This document shows, one piece after another, positions 10,038 to 21,003 of a stretch of DNA of 31,838 nt. The notes below the pieces were generated by a model. That model ran no database searches. It was not told where the DNA came from and saw nothing but the letters and a program-made list of their open reading frames with translations. The DNA lies in contig MNCI01036718.1 in NCBI GenBank assembly GCA_015680685.1, positions 611,201 through 643,038 of the forward strand. The letters are read 5' to 3'. Numbering within the stretch: the first letter of the stretch is position 1; every line of letters starts with the position of its first letter. Both the position numbers and the translations under genes were made by a program. This DNA is from Gnetum montanum (taxonomy: Eukaryota; Streptophyta; Gnetopsida; Gnetales; Gnetaceae).

Positions 10038-12337
10038 TTAGTCATTTTGCTGGAATGTGTTAAGAAGATTTGAAACTATCTTCAATTGTGCTTCCCATTC
10101 TTTGTTAGTAGCATCCTTTTTACTAAGCATTGCTTTGCATCCTACTAGGCCATCACATAATTACTTCATATACTTACTAGCATTCTTCGCTACAACTGAT
10201 GCCTCCTCCTTCTTTTTTAGCTAGGTCTCCAACACATCCATTTGAAAAGATTGATCATCCTTGTCTTTTTCCCACTCTTTTTCTTTCCTCTACACATACA
10301 AAAACAAGATTCAAAATTATGAATTATGAATAAGAAGATCAAATAGAAAGAGAAAAAATGAAAAGGAGATATACTCATCTATAGTTGATTAGTCTTCACT
10401 TGAAGGTATCACTCATGAGTCAGCAAATGGCAAGTAAGCCATGTCACACTCTCCAACTCTCTTAGAAGTTGCTCTAGATTTTGGAGAACCTTTGGAGCAT
10501 CTTCAAGAATTATATGGAAGGACGATGGAACACCAATCTGTACCCATTCATAATCCTTCTTGAAGTTGCATTATTGGGAGTCTCATATGTGGAAGATCTC
10601 TTCACAAATGGAGTAAAGAATATTCCTCACAATCTATTGATTCAAATGTTAAAAAACAACAAGTTCCTCCTTGATAGTTGCCACCATCTACAACAAGAAA
10701 GTAGGAGGAACCTAAGATAGATACTAAAGGGGTTACTTAAATGAACCCAGTGTCTAATGCTGGCATCGCTTGTGGTAAGGAACCCCATACTAGGGTCACA
10801 TGAGTAGATGGGGTCACATGTGTAAATGCCACATGCAGTGATCTAGATGGGGTAGTGGAAATTAGAGAAGTGTAATTCTGTTCAGCACCAATGCTTACAG
10901 TATCATCTCTCCTCAATTCCTAGATAAAGAACCTTTAGTTCATAGACATATTCAATGCAAAAAGGTCAACATCATACAAAAAGAGAAAAAAAAGTATTCA
11001 AACCTTAAAATAATTAAAAACTAACCTTAAAATAATTAAAACTTACTTGTGGTACTTTTCCTTTATCTTTTTTGGTATCTTGTTGTTGGGTTTGTGGTTG
11101 GGCTTGTTGTTGGATTTGTTGTTGGCTTTTTTTTATTAGGCTAGTAGAATCTTGTTTAGTACGTTGCCTTTGTGAGAAAAAAAATAGAAATTTTTATTTT
11201 TCATTTGAAAGGAAAATATACAAGTAAAACAATAAAATAGCCTATTATTGTACCTTGGCATTAGTGGTAAGTTTAATTTGCTCTCGAGGTAGAACTCGTC
11301 CAAAGGATGAATCACCTTAAATGGATGAAGTACCTTGAGCAACCTTAGTTTGTGCATCTTGGATCAATTCATTCTATAGCCTAAATTACACTATCAAATA
11401 AAAAAAATACATAATCAATGATAAGAATCAAACTATATACATGTGTATATAAATGCCTCACTACTTCCCTCTTGATTTTTGGCATGTTGCAAAGCCAATT
11501 GACACCTTCTTGCATCCTCAATCTAACTTTGTATGATTCTATCCTCTTGAAGAAATTCAAGACATAGATTGGGATTGTAGCAACTAAAAAGCTTTGTGGA
11601 AGGGTTGTAACTTAGGATTAAACACATTATTAGAGGTACGCAACATATAGTATAAGGTTTCTTGGGATTTTGTAAGGTAGAAACCACTCCATTAATGGCA
11701 TTGTACAAGGCAGAGAAACAAAATAATGACCAATCATAAACTCTATCATTCTTAGTATCATGAAGTATAAAAATGGAGTGGGCACTAACATGAGTTTGGT
11801 GTTGATGCCATAAGACCTTACTGTGAATAAATTGGCACAAATTGAAGTGAATTTCATTAATGAAATCTTCATGGAGAACTTGTCTTTTATGAATAGTAGA
11901 ATCACGAACATAATTAAATAGTTTTTTTCACAAAATAATTTAAATGTAGGAGAGAAAATCGAGGGAAGTAAAGGATCCTCCCCATGGTGAAAACCAAAAA
12001 CCATCGAGATTTCAACTAGAGTAATTGTTAGTGCTCCAAAAACTAATAGTGAAACAAAAATTATATTTTAATTGTATTGATTATACCAATCAACTACAAA
12101 GCCTTTGCAATATTTTTCCTTCAAAACAGGGAAGACAAGTAATCCAAACAATCCAAAAGTCTTAAGATATTGAAAATACTCCTTTTTAAGTAAACTATGC
12201 ACACAATTACAAGTAGTAATGGCATTATTTTAATGTAGAAAAATGGATATTGATTTGGAGCTACCTAAAGGAGCTACAAGAGCTTGAGCCTGAGGAGCTA
12301 GAGAAGGAGTCAAATGCTTTGGGGCCATGATATCCAT
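10038..12337 (-). pseudogene. Antisense multi-exon extra gene in the chromovirus leader (decayed)
   Basis: Function unknown. On the minus strand an ATG at 12337 opens MDIMAPKHLTPSLAPQ. About 60 codons later a globular segment follows (YCKGFVVDWYNQY, then EISMVFGFHHGED). After one frameshift in a run of seven A near 11930 comes FIHSKVLWHQHQTHVSAHS. Downstream, splice-like borders separate segments: acceptor before 11380 and donor after 11254; acceptor before 11167 and donor GTAAGT after 11047; acceptor before 10919 and donor after 10375; acceptor TTTGTATGTGTAG before 10289. The 11167-11047 segment encodes a Q-rich stretch (QQQIQQQAQPQTQQQ). The last segment (10289-10038) is a charged, coiled-coil-like 84-codon frame with two stops. 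The fold-like pattern (hydrophobic block, then E-I-S-x-V-F-G) resembles plant transposon-associated domains found in extra ORFs of Tat retroelements; this is a tentative family guess. Orientation is opposite to gag-pol. Confidence 0.5.
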
Positions 12338-12425
12338 GGTTGAAATCTTCATAGGAATTGTGTAATCTCTTAGAGGAATCTTTCAATCTTATATTGTTGT
12401 GATGGGCAAAGACTTCTGTATTCTA

Positions 12426-12433
12426 TATTTATA
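12426..12433 (-). promoter_or_regulatory. Candidate TATA box of the antisense gene
   Basis: TATAAATA on the minus strand lies about 90 bases upstream of the ATG at 12337, a normal distance for a plant promoter. The region is AT-rich, so chance is possible. Confidence 0.3.
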
Positions 12434-12740
12434 AAAGAACAATGAGAACCTTAGTAGAAGAAAAGAAGTACCAACTTAAGTTAATTAATAATTTAATAAA
12501 TATAATTCTCACCTTTTATGATTTTTTAATTGATAGGCTCACCAAAATAGCATTATCTCTAGCTCAACGCATAATGTGCTACCAGCTACAGCAGAACCTA
12601 TCGCACCAAAGAGCCCAATTGGCAAAGGGCCATGGCAATCCCAAAGGCTACAATAATGGTTACCACTCCCTATCATTACCACTCTCCACAATTGCCACAT
12701 CACCACTCTTTTCTATCGCTGCAACCAATCACGCTCTACT

Positions 12741-12960
12741 GACAATGCCATCTATAATGGCACATCGTAGACACCGTGGATGCCAAAGGCATTATCTGTA
12801 ATGGTCCAATTTTGGCACTGCAAACGTCGATGATGCTACTCATAATGGCCCATCGCAAGAACCACAGAATCTGATGACACCGTTCATAATGATCCATCCC
12901 GAGCATTGCAAGCCTTGACGATGCCATTCATAACAACCCATCTTGGGCACCCATGGGAAC
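12741..12960. repeat. 44-bp tandem minisatellite, five degenerate units
   Basis: Units start at 12741, 12785, 12829, 12873 and 12917, an exact 44-base step. The best conserved core is GAYGATGCCATTCATAATGG followed by CCCATC. It lies in the untranslated leader just before gag. Short frames on both strands (12442-12801, 12736-12927, 12906-13097) are by-products of the repeat. Confidence 0.7.
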
Positions 12961-13162
12961 CAGCATCACCGATAACAGTCTATTCAATGCTACTTGCTAC
13001 ACTACCCTTGCAAAAACCATGGAAACCTCATTTGGAGGCTAGCATGTCCCACTTGGGGCTGCATAGACCCTTATGGAAGTTATGTAGGCCCCTTTGAGGA
13101 TCGCGAGGGCCCATGTGGGGGCCATGTGAGCCTTGTGAAAACCATGTGAGCCCATGTTGAAC
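12961..13162 (+). other. Leader just upstream of gag
   Basis: GC-richer than its surroundings, with repeated CCATGTGAGCC-like motifs (13110-13155). No coding evidence was seen. Confidence 0.4.
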
Positions 13163-14359
13163 ATGTCTGAAGAAATTAGAAAACTATCCCAAAGTTCAAA
13201 AGATAAATGGTTAGATGTGCAAGGAAAGATGGATTCCTTTGCTAACTCCATCAAGCAATTAACTAATCATCTCACCCAGCCATGTTCAACCTAGGGATCA
13301 ACACCAAGATTAGTCTCCACATTATATAGATCAAGATCAAGATCAACTTCCCCTTAGGGATCCACATTGAAACCAACCCCCACCTACTTGTCACCAAGAT
13401 ACCAATGTCCCTACTTTAGATTATAGAATAGAAACCAAAGGTGAGGGATATAGGAATTGGCATAATGCACCTAGAGAATGGTTGACTCTAGTTCATGCCA
13501 AGGTAAAATTAGACCATTATGATGGAGCCCTTGGATCTAGTGCCAAGGCCAAACATTGGCTTGATACAATGAAAAACTACTTTGATATGTTGAATCTGTC
13601 ATGTCAAGAATGCCTAGAATTTATCTTTGTATATTTAAGAGGCCTTGTGGAAACATGGTGGAATGGACTAAGATCTCAAGGTTTGATTAAAAATTGGCTT
13701 AATTTTTTTTTTGAGATTTTGAGCAAACATTTGTACTAGATTCTTTCCTCAAAGAATGCAAGATGAGATTTGATTCCTTAAGATTAGGAAGGCAATCCAT
13801 AGAAGATTATTACAAGAAATTCTGTGATCTCTCTCACTATGTAAAATACTATGATGAGGGAGAAATAGTTTCAAGCTTCATTGGTGAATTACATGCACAA
13901 CTATGTCCTTTGGACATGAGCACATAATCCTCAAACAATTGATGAAGCCTACAGAATTACTAAGGATTATGAAGAATCGAATAAAGTATGAACAACTCTT
14001 CAATAAGCAACCCTTCAACAAGCAACGATAGAAGAAACACCAACCAAAAGAGCTCAATCAAGGATGAAATGCTTTATTTATGGTGAAGATCATTTCAAAT
14101 GAGATTGTCCAAAATTATGAGCAAAGGTATAAAGGACCAATCAAACCAAGAATAAAAAATCCAACCTGAACATGAACAAAGGAAAAATCCAAACCACCAT
14201 CATACCCATAAAGAAAATTTCTACATCAACTAAGTTAGGTTTGCATAAATTTCAATTTGCCTAATTGATTTTTGAAGGTTCAATTAAAGGTAAAAAAATT
14301 AAATTTTTGATTGATAGTGGCACCAATGATAAATTTATTTCTCCAAATTTAAATACTTA
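13163..14359 (+). pseudogene. gag: Chromovirus gag and start of protease (broken)
   Basis: Gag forms the capsid-like particle that packages the element RNA. The first ATG at 13163 gives MSEEIRKLSQ. After frameshifts near 13290-13430, a capsid segment is readable from 13450: KAKHWLDTMKNYF, then ETWWNGLRSQG, the usual W-W signature of the retrotransposon gag family. After another shift near 13740 it continues GRQSIEDYYKKFCDLSHYV. A zinc-knuckle remnant lies at 14063-14110 (C-x6-G-E-D-H-F-K-stop-D-C-P) with the second Cys replaced by Tyr. LIDSGTND at 14306-14329 is the aspartic-protease active-site motif. The frame is cut at 14364 by insertion of copy B and resumes at 21004. Confidence 0.85.
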
Positions 14360-14364
14360 ATTGA

Positions 14365-15219
14365 TGATGAGTGGCAAGGTACCCCTACACTCAACCATAT
14401 GAATATGAGCATTTCATGCACGATCTGATCGAACTCCACAGATGAGCTAGTTGTGGTATCTAGATAGTTACTTGTAGATCGTAGTTCGTTGTCTTCCCAC
14501 CTAAACTAGTATTAGCTTTGTCATGTATGGTTTAGTCCAGAGTAAGGTGTATGATGTGTTCCTACACTAATGCTACTCCTGAGTATGATGGGAAATAATC
14601 TTAACTAAGCTAGGAGAGAGAGAGGGTGAGAGAGAATCTAAACTAGCCTGAGTGCAATGAGCATCCATTCCTTAATCATTTGTACACATCTTGAACTTCG
14701 TGCATGACTACTGCTAGGATTACCAAGTGCATGGCCTAGGTACGCTACTGGGTTACCAAGCAGTCACACTTAAATGCTCGTGATTAAGTTGTACTCATTC
14801 CATGTTACTAGGAGATAAGGGTAGAGAGATATTAACTAAGAAAATAGTAAACAACAATAACAATTAAATAAATAAATAAATAAGCTAAGTGGATGTTGTA
14901 ATGATGAAGTAATCTTGATCTTTATTTCCAATCATGTGCATGTCCAAGTATGTCACACTCGAATAAGGATACCGTACAATTACAATCACCACACTGTGGG
15001 CATGCACTAGGAGAAAATGGTTGAGAGGAAAACTGACCAAAAAATCTACAAAACTTAAACTTAAAAACTCAAAAAAATGCCTACTAGATCTACCTACCTC
15101 TTATTTATAGATGATGAGATAGGCTGCAATATCGCGTCTAGGCTGCGATATCGCGTACGTGATATCGCATACGTGATATCATAGGTGCGATATTGCAACC
15201 AATAATTCATGACTCATCA
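14365..15219 (-). repeat. Copy B 3' LTR
   Basis: It is 855 bp. In element direction it starts at 15219: U3 with GATATC palindromes (15121-15200), TATAAATAA at 15101-15109, AATAAA at 14921-14926, then a long U5. A hairpin pair CTTAATCA (14671-14678) / TGATTAAG (14781-14788) sits in U5, inside an outer pair AATGAG (14656-14661) / CTCATT (14794-14799). Confidence 0.93.
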
Positions 15220-15232
15220 TACCCCCACAACT
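15220..15232 (-). other. Copy B polypurine tract
   Basis: On the minus strand AGTTGTGGGGGTA directly precedes the LTR terminus TGATGAGT. This G-rich run is the expected primer for plus-strand DNA synthesis; copy C has GTCATGGGGGTA in the same place. Confidence 0.75.
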
Positions 15233-15411
15233 GAATGAAAAATTGTCCTCGAGTTAAAATGAAAACAAGCTCCATTGATTACATAGTGGATAGGTATGGG
15301 ATTATTGACTGGGTAGAATGGATTCATGCTGCAGTGTGGAATCAGAACAAAATTAAGACACAACACAAAGACCACAAAAGAAAATCATATAACTACAAGA
15401 TTGGGTGGAAC

Positions 15412-16179
15412 TCATGTAGTTTCTGGTGGTGGTGGCTCCTCCATGGGTGTCTTTCCCTTGTCTTGTGCTCCAGGTCTTGGGATTTGATGGTGTTGAAGTA
15501 TGGCTTGGAGTTTCTCTTCTTGTAAGGCCTTGAGTGCCTTGGCATGCACGTAAGTTTGTGCTTGTGCCATAGAGGCATCCTAGTTAGCCTTCTCTTTTTC
15601 TTCTGCCACCCTTTTATTCTTTGTCAACAGTTTATTGAGTTGCTTAGTTCTGAAAGTATCTAGTTGGTTCTAAGAAACCTTTGGCCTTGTATTTGGAAGA
15701 TTTAATACTTCCAAAATGGCTTGAACAGAGAAATCAATAGTCACACCACAAATGTTAACCATGGTTCCTTCTTCTTTGTTATGTCAAAATTGGTACGTTT
15801 TCCCTAAGTACCAGGCACCGCTTTCAGAGAGGGTAGGCCACAATGGGGACCCTTTAAGGTGATCCCTAACTGCCTCTAGAGAAAATTCTACAAAAATTCC
15901 AAATTTTAATTCCACGATCACTACAGTTAATATGGACCTTTCATGGATGGCCTGAACACAATCCTAGGGCAACGTGAGATGTCGTCCCTGTTCAAACACT
16001 ACAGCAGCTCCTCCTTCCACCTGCCTTGATTGTACAGTGGTAGGGTCTTCTTGGTGGATACTAAATGATTGTTCCTCCTTCTTTGCATGTTGTTCAGAAG
16101 GAACTTATCCTTCACCTCTCCTAGGTAGCTTAATCACACATTGAGTAGGACCTTCCTGTTCTCCACATTTTAGGGCCAT
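15412..16179 (-). pseudogene. Short extra ORF of copy B, 256 codons with five stops
   Basis: Function unknown. One unshifted frame runs from ATG at 16179 to TGA at 15412-15414 (256 codons), broken only by five stops, each explainable by a C-to-T change (CAG, CAA or CGA before mutation). It begins MALKCGEQEG. The middle has VELKFGIFVEFSLEAV and, after one stop, VNICGVTIDFSVQAILEVLN, a pattern like plant transposon-associated domains in extra ORFs of other plant Ty3/gypsy elements. The C-terminal 80 residues are K/E/Q-rich and probably coiled coil, ending DKGKTPMEEPPPP. The ends match copy A's 900-codon version, so this appears to be an internal deletion of it. Sense orientation, 3' of gag. Confidence 0.65.
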
Positions 16180-16671
16180 CTACAATCACACGGGGCCAAT
16201 CGTTAGTAAGGTTATTACCAAAGTTAGGTTATACCTTACTGCTTTCCTTAATGAATTTTCTTTATCTCTATGCGACATTACTTATTAGGAGAAAATTTCC
16301 TCGAAAGATTATAATATTAAATCCTCTTTGCTTAGGTGGTTTCCAAATCTAGTTTCTCGGTATAACTAAGGAGATGAAATTGTTTTTGGTGCATATATCC
16401 TTAATTTTATAACTAATTACCCTTAATAATATCCTTCAGGCGATGATGAATTTCAAAAAAATTATGTGTTATTTGGCATGTGCCCCTCCTCCACGACTAA
16501 GCTAAACACTCCGGGTTCAAGTAGGTTCAAACAGAATGAAAATTGGAGTACCAGCGAGCGAGTTATGGATATGAAAGTAAGAGATGTGCAATCGTGAGTC
16601 GTGGAGAGAAATTTGAAAAACTTCCCCCACATGAATAATTGCAAATGATGTTGATTAGCGCAGGGGGGTCA

Positions 16672-16718
16672 TGTATATATATATATATATATTTTGGATG
16701 CGATATCGCGGCCTATCG
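16672..16718 (-). promoter_or_regulatory. Possible internal promoter: palindrome plus TATA run
   Basis: In element direction GCGATATCGC (16698-16707) is followed at once by a (TA)n run (16672-16692), the same order as in the LTR U3. The extra ORF ATG is about 500 bases downstream. Copy A has a decayed equivalent near 7240-7300, also about 550 bases before its ORF. Copy C, without this ORF, lacks it. A role as promoter is inferred. Confidence 0.35.
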
Positions 16719-16719
16719 A

Positions 16720-18060
16720 AGTTAGGGCACTTTATAGAATATACCGAATTTTTAATATTTTTTTGAAATTAAACGATGTAAAGTAAGGACATCTGAATGA
16801 GTGTTAAAGGGTTCCAGGGTAATTCAACTAGTTCTGAAGGCACAAAAATTATGATGGTGTAGAATTTATCAATAAGGACCTTAGATGGTAAGGGGGAGAA
16901 AAAGGCTATGTGATGGTTCATAAGAACGTTTGAATCATAGGGATAGTAACAAGGGAAAGAATATCATTGAAAATGCATTGAGGGTAATAGATGGTGTGTG
17001 GAAGATGTGTTATGAGTGCAAACTATAAAAAATTATGCACGTGGGTCCTCCCCAAAGTAGGTTCCAACCTATAATGCCCTTGCGTAACGACACCTGAAAA
17101 TGTCTATAAGCACTAGAGGGTTAAATGTAATCTACACTAGTTCCACAAAACACACACATGTAAGTATCACTAGAATGAGGTAAGAATTCTACGCTATACG
17201 AGACATGAGTCACAATTACATGAATAGTGAGATGAGACAGACTATAGAAGGAATTGTAGAGATTGGGACATGCGGTAACTGACCGAGGGCACAATGAATC
17301 CTGCGTGTAAAGCATGATTAATGTGTCATTAACCTGTCATTCCAAGATTAGGACCAAGTCCATTCCTCTAATCAGTGACACCACATTGTTTCATCTGATG
17401 ATGAGTGACTATGAGAGTACCATAGCAACAAGGCATACGATCACCTAGCATTTTGTTCAAGGAAGGAGTGATTTTTATTTTGTGGCACTTCTCTTATTTT
17501 TTTTATTGCTAAATCCAGAGAAGCCTCCAACCTTCAAGCATGGATGCATGTCTTTCCAGTGGTACCCCCTAGAACAACATTGGATTTTTGAGTGCCTTTT
17601 CGTTACTCTTACTCCCATTTTTTGTTAGATCTACAAGGATCTTAGTACAACCATGTTGAGTGATAACTCTCATAAACGTCACCAAAGAGAATCCACAAGT
17701 CTCCTTAATGTCACACCCTAATCATTCCCTCTTGATCCATCCTTCTTCATTCTGGGTATGATGAACACAAAATTAATTTTAAGTTTCAACAATGTTAAGA
17801 ATATCATTGTACCCTTAAACAGAACCTCTTATTTGTAGAATGGATGAGTGGGTGTAATGGGCTCACTGTCCAAATAATTGATCACTCGAGACTCGATAAC
17901 ATAGAACACACCTCAACCAACGAGCCACATGAGTGTTTTATTCATAGATGAGATTGCTTATAAAAAGATAAAAAGACAAAAGGACAAAGAGACAAAAAGA
18001 TAAAACAAGAAATTAAAAAATGAAAAAGTGGAAAACAAAAAATTGTAAAATTAAAGAAAA
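16720..18060 (-). other. Copy B noncoding region between gag and the extra ORF
   Basis: No coding frame was recognised. A block at 17041-17110 (GTGGGTCCTCCCCAAAG) is shared with copy A (7621) and copy C (27022). 17945-18060 is a T-rich run on the minus strand built from AAAGATAAAAAGACAAA-like units, matching the T-rich spacer after pol in copy C (28080-28200). Confidence 0.55.
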
Positions 18061-19985
18061 TGAAAAAATATTTATTAATCCTGCTTGTTATTAGAATGGG
18101 GGATATCCCCCATAACTAAACAGTTGAGCATGATGAGGATTAATAAATGAAAGATAAGATCCTTGCATGTTGGGAATATTGAGACTTGGTCATACTTACC
18201 CCATTGGGGTTCACACACCTGATTATAGTAAGCATAGTAGGGCAATTTAAAAGATGTGGTTCCTGGGTAAAGAGTTGACCCACTATGATACTTGAGACCG
18301 TAAGATGGTATGCAAGGATCAGGATGTTGTCCTCCATTGCTATATTCATTGGGCCATATGGTTGTTGGAGTGTTAATTCGTGGCCCTGATGAAGTGACAT
18401 GAGGCATTGGGTTCGAAGAGAAGGATGCACCACAGTGTTGGACTTGTGTCGAGTTGGAGAATGCAGTGGCCTTGGAACTATGTTGTCCCTTTCTACAATC
18501 GTGTCTAAAGAAGGGATGTCTTTGATACTAAGGAGGTCTCTCACTGCTGTTGGAAATAGTGCCACAAGTGACATTTGTCGATTTTTGTTGTGGTGTAGAC
18601 ACTTCAGAAATAGTTGGTGGTGATGTAGAAGGAGGGAAAGGATGAGAATGTTGAAATTAGGAGAAGTGTAAGGTGCACAAGGTAGTGGTTGTGTTGGGGA
18701 CATGGGCTAATAGTATTGAGAAGAATAATAATGTGGCGAGATAGAGTATGTTGATCCAATTGGGGAAACAGAATGTTGAACTAGATAAGAATTTGAATTT
18801 GGATGATATAAAGGGTGTCTCCAGTTTAGGGATGGCTTCCCCCATGATTGGGATTGTTGCCACTATGATCGAACATAGTATCTCTGTACAAACTCTAGCT
18901 GTAACGTGCTTTCCCAATGCTCATATAAATGTAACAAGATTGGGCATTGGCCTTTGGGGTGATCATACAGGAAAATGTTACATTCATACGTATGATTGGT
19001 AGTTGAGCTCTTATCTTCCTCATCCCTTCTTTCTGATTGTCTAATGATACTTTGTCCTGCTTCTCAGGTTTTCAAGACTCTATCTAATATTGATATATCC
19101 TTCACACTTTTTATGCATCCATTCCAACATCTTATTGATCTTTGCCTCAACTTCCTCTAATGATTTTTGTACTGGAAAAGATGGTTCTTCTTCCTTGAGA
19201 TAGGTTGATTTTTCCTTTTTGTGATTATGGACCTCTGTTAAGTTGAGATTTTGGTCCCATTGATGTTTTTCAACACTCTCCCATCTAGCCATTTCTAGGG
19301 TCTCTCTTTTTTCACCACGAAGCCCATCAATGATATGGTATATTAGCCTTTCCTCAGAGAACTCATGGCCTTGGAAATTGTTTAACAGTGCATAATATCT
19401 TTCTAAGGCCATCTCCAAGGGTTCATGTTGTGCTTGTTTCCACTCTTGGATTTGTTTCTTCAAGGCTAACACTCTTGCATAGGTTTGATATCTTTCATTA
19501 AAGAGTTCTACCATTGTTGGCCAACGTCATATCGAATTTGGTTTTAACGATCTATGCCATACTTTTGCTTGGCCAACAAGTGTCATAGGAAAGAGCTTGA
19601 GTTTTTGCCAATCATTATCAATGTTGTTCCATGAACAAGCATCGTAGAAGGCTTGTAAATGTTGTTTTGGATCTAAGTCATAGCCTCCTGAGAAATTGGG
19701 AAAGTTGTTTAAATCGAGCCTGGGTAGGCGGCTCTCTTTACGATGCCTATGGGAGATTTGAATAGCCTCTTGTATTTTTGTTAGGCTTGTAGTGGCCAGT
19801 AGGGGTTCATCGTCATCAAGTAAGTTATGCTTTCGTGTGTTGGGATAATGTTGCCTTCATTTATGTTTATAAGAAACCCCCACCTCAGATTGCGTACTCC
19901 AATCTTCATTGTCATATAATTCATTGGTTCTCCAATGAACTACCTCACTAGATATGGCATTATTGTGGTCTTGTAGGAGAGGCAT
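18061..19985 (-). pseudogene. gag: Copy B gag (decayed)
   Basis: Athila-type Gag, the particle protein. ATG at 19985 is about 140 bases after the PBS and starts MPLLQDHNNAISSEV. One frame then runs to about 19080 with two TGA stops before the 144-codon open stretch 19080-19514. Readable features: LPRLDLNNFPNFSGGYDLDP, LVGQAKVWHRSL, then a helical region (NERYQTYARVLALKKQIQEW) with the YHIIDGLRGEKRETLEMA end of the capsid domain. Near 18970 a zinc-knuckle remnant reads C-N-I-F-L-Y-D-H-P-K-G-Q-C-P, second Cys lost to Phe. The C-terminal part (18075-18703) is P/Q/Y/H-rich with frame changes and ends near 18085 with a Gly-Gly-Tyr motif. The stops seen are TGA or TAG, all C-to-T compatible. Confidence 0.85.
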
Positions 19986-20103
19986 GGTTGTGCAATTGTG
20001 TGTGAATTTGTATGTGACTTTTTGTAATTATTTCTTCCCAGAAGATGTATCGTTAATTCCTATACAGTGATGTTGTATGATATAACTAATCTAGATAACT
20101 AGC

Positions 20104-20126
20104 ACCGTCCCCGACAACAGTGCCAA
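20104..20126 (-). other. Copy B primer binding site, tRNA-Asp type
   Basis: On the minus strand, directly after the 5' LTR, TTGGCACTGTTGTCGGGGAC closely matches the complement of the plant tRNA-Asp(GUC) 3' end (TGGCGCCGTTGCCGGGGA) with C/T and G/A differences. tRNA-Asp priming is usual in Athila elements and agrees with the pol of copy C. Confidence 0.8.
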
Positions 20127-20998
20127 TGATGAGTGGAGAGGTACCCCTACACTCAACCATACAAATACGAGCGTTTCACACACAATTCGGTCAAACTCCA
20201 TAGACGAGCTAGTTATGGTATCTAGATAGTTACTCATAGATTGTAGTTCACTGTCTTCCCACCTGGACTAGTATTAGCTTTGTCACATATGGTTTAGTCT
20301 AGAGTGAGGTGTATGATGTGTTCCTACACTAACGCTACTCCTAAGTATAATGGGAAATAATCTTAACTAAGCTAAGAGAGAGAGAGGGTGAGAGAGAATC
20401 TAAACTAGCCTAATTGCGATGAGCATCCGTTCCTTAATCATCCGTACACATCTTGGACTTCGTGCATGACTACCACTGGGATTACCAAGCGCATGGCCTA
20501 GGTACGCTACTGGGTTACCAAGTAGTCACACTTAAATGCTAGTGATTAAGTTGTACTCATTCCACGTTACTAGGAGATAAGAGTAGAGAGATATTAACTA
20601 AGAAAATAGTAAAAAAATAACAATTAAATAAATGAATAAATAAGCTAAGTGGATGCTGCAATGATAAAGTAATCTTGATCTTTATTGCCAGTCATGTGCA
20701 TGTCCAAGTACGTCACACTCAAATAAGGATGCCATACAATTACAATCACCACACTACTAGCATGCACAAGAAGAATAAAAAATCTACAAAACTTAAACTT
20801 AAAAACTCCAAAAACTACCTACTAGATCTGCCTACCTCTTATTTATAGATGAGGAGATAGGTTGCGATATCGCGTACACGATATCACGTCTAGGTTGCGA
20901 TATCACATACATGATATCGCATACGTGATATCATGGGTGTGATATCGCATACTGATATCATGGGTGTGATATCACAGCCAACAATTCATGACTCATCA
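20127..20998 (-). repeat. Copy B 5' LTR
   Basis: It is 872 bp and aligns end to end with 14365-15219; differences are mostly C/T and G/A. TATAAATAA at 20839-20847, AATAAA at 20681-20686, palindromic U3 at 20860-20985. Hairpin pair CTTAATCA (20433-20440) / TGATTAAG (20543-20550), outer pair ATGAG (20419-20423) / CTCAT (20556-20560). Confidence 0.93.
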
Positions 20999-21003
20999 AT
21001 TGA

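Larger units (their letters stand above)
14365..20998 (-). mobile_element. Athila-like non-autonomous element, copy B, complete and nested
   Basis: It is 6,634 bp, inserted on the minus strand in the chromovirus protease. The target duplication ATTGA (14360-14364 and 20999-21003) and perfect 8-bp inverted LTR ends (TGATGAGT / ACTCATCA) fix both borders. The PBS lies beside the 20127 LTR and the PPT beside the 14365 LTR, so transcription runs right to left. Inside are gag (about 18060-19985), a 3' noncoding region and a short extra ORF (15412-16179). No protease, RT, RNase H or integrase was found. It resembles the class of non-autonomous elements that keep gag only. LTRs are more alike than those of the host chromovirus, in line with later insertion. 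Confidence 0.92.

Noticed and set aside
12442-13254. Frames of 63-119 codons on both strands before chromovirus gag
   Set aside because: They follow the 44-bp tandem repeat and lack protein-like features or matches to known element proteins.
14656-14799. CRISPR-like or attachment-site reading of the LTR inverted repeats
   Set aside because: The setting is an LTR of a plant retrotransposon; repeats are palindromic units without regular spacers.
18399-19002. Plus-strand frames of 74 and 84 codons
   Set aside because: They are antisense shadows of the copy B gag region, which reads on the minus strand with recognisable gag motifs.
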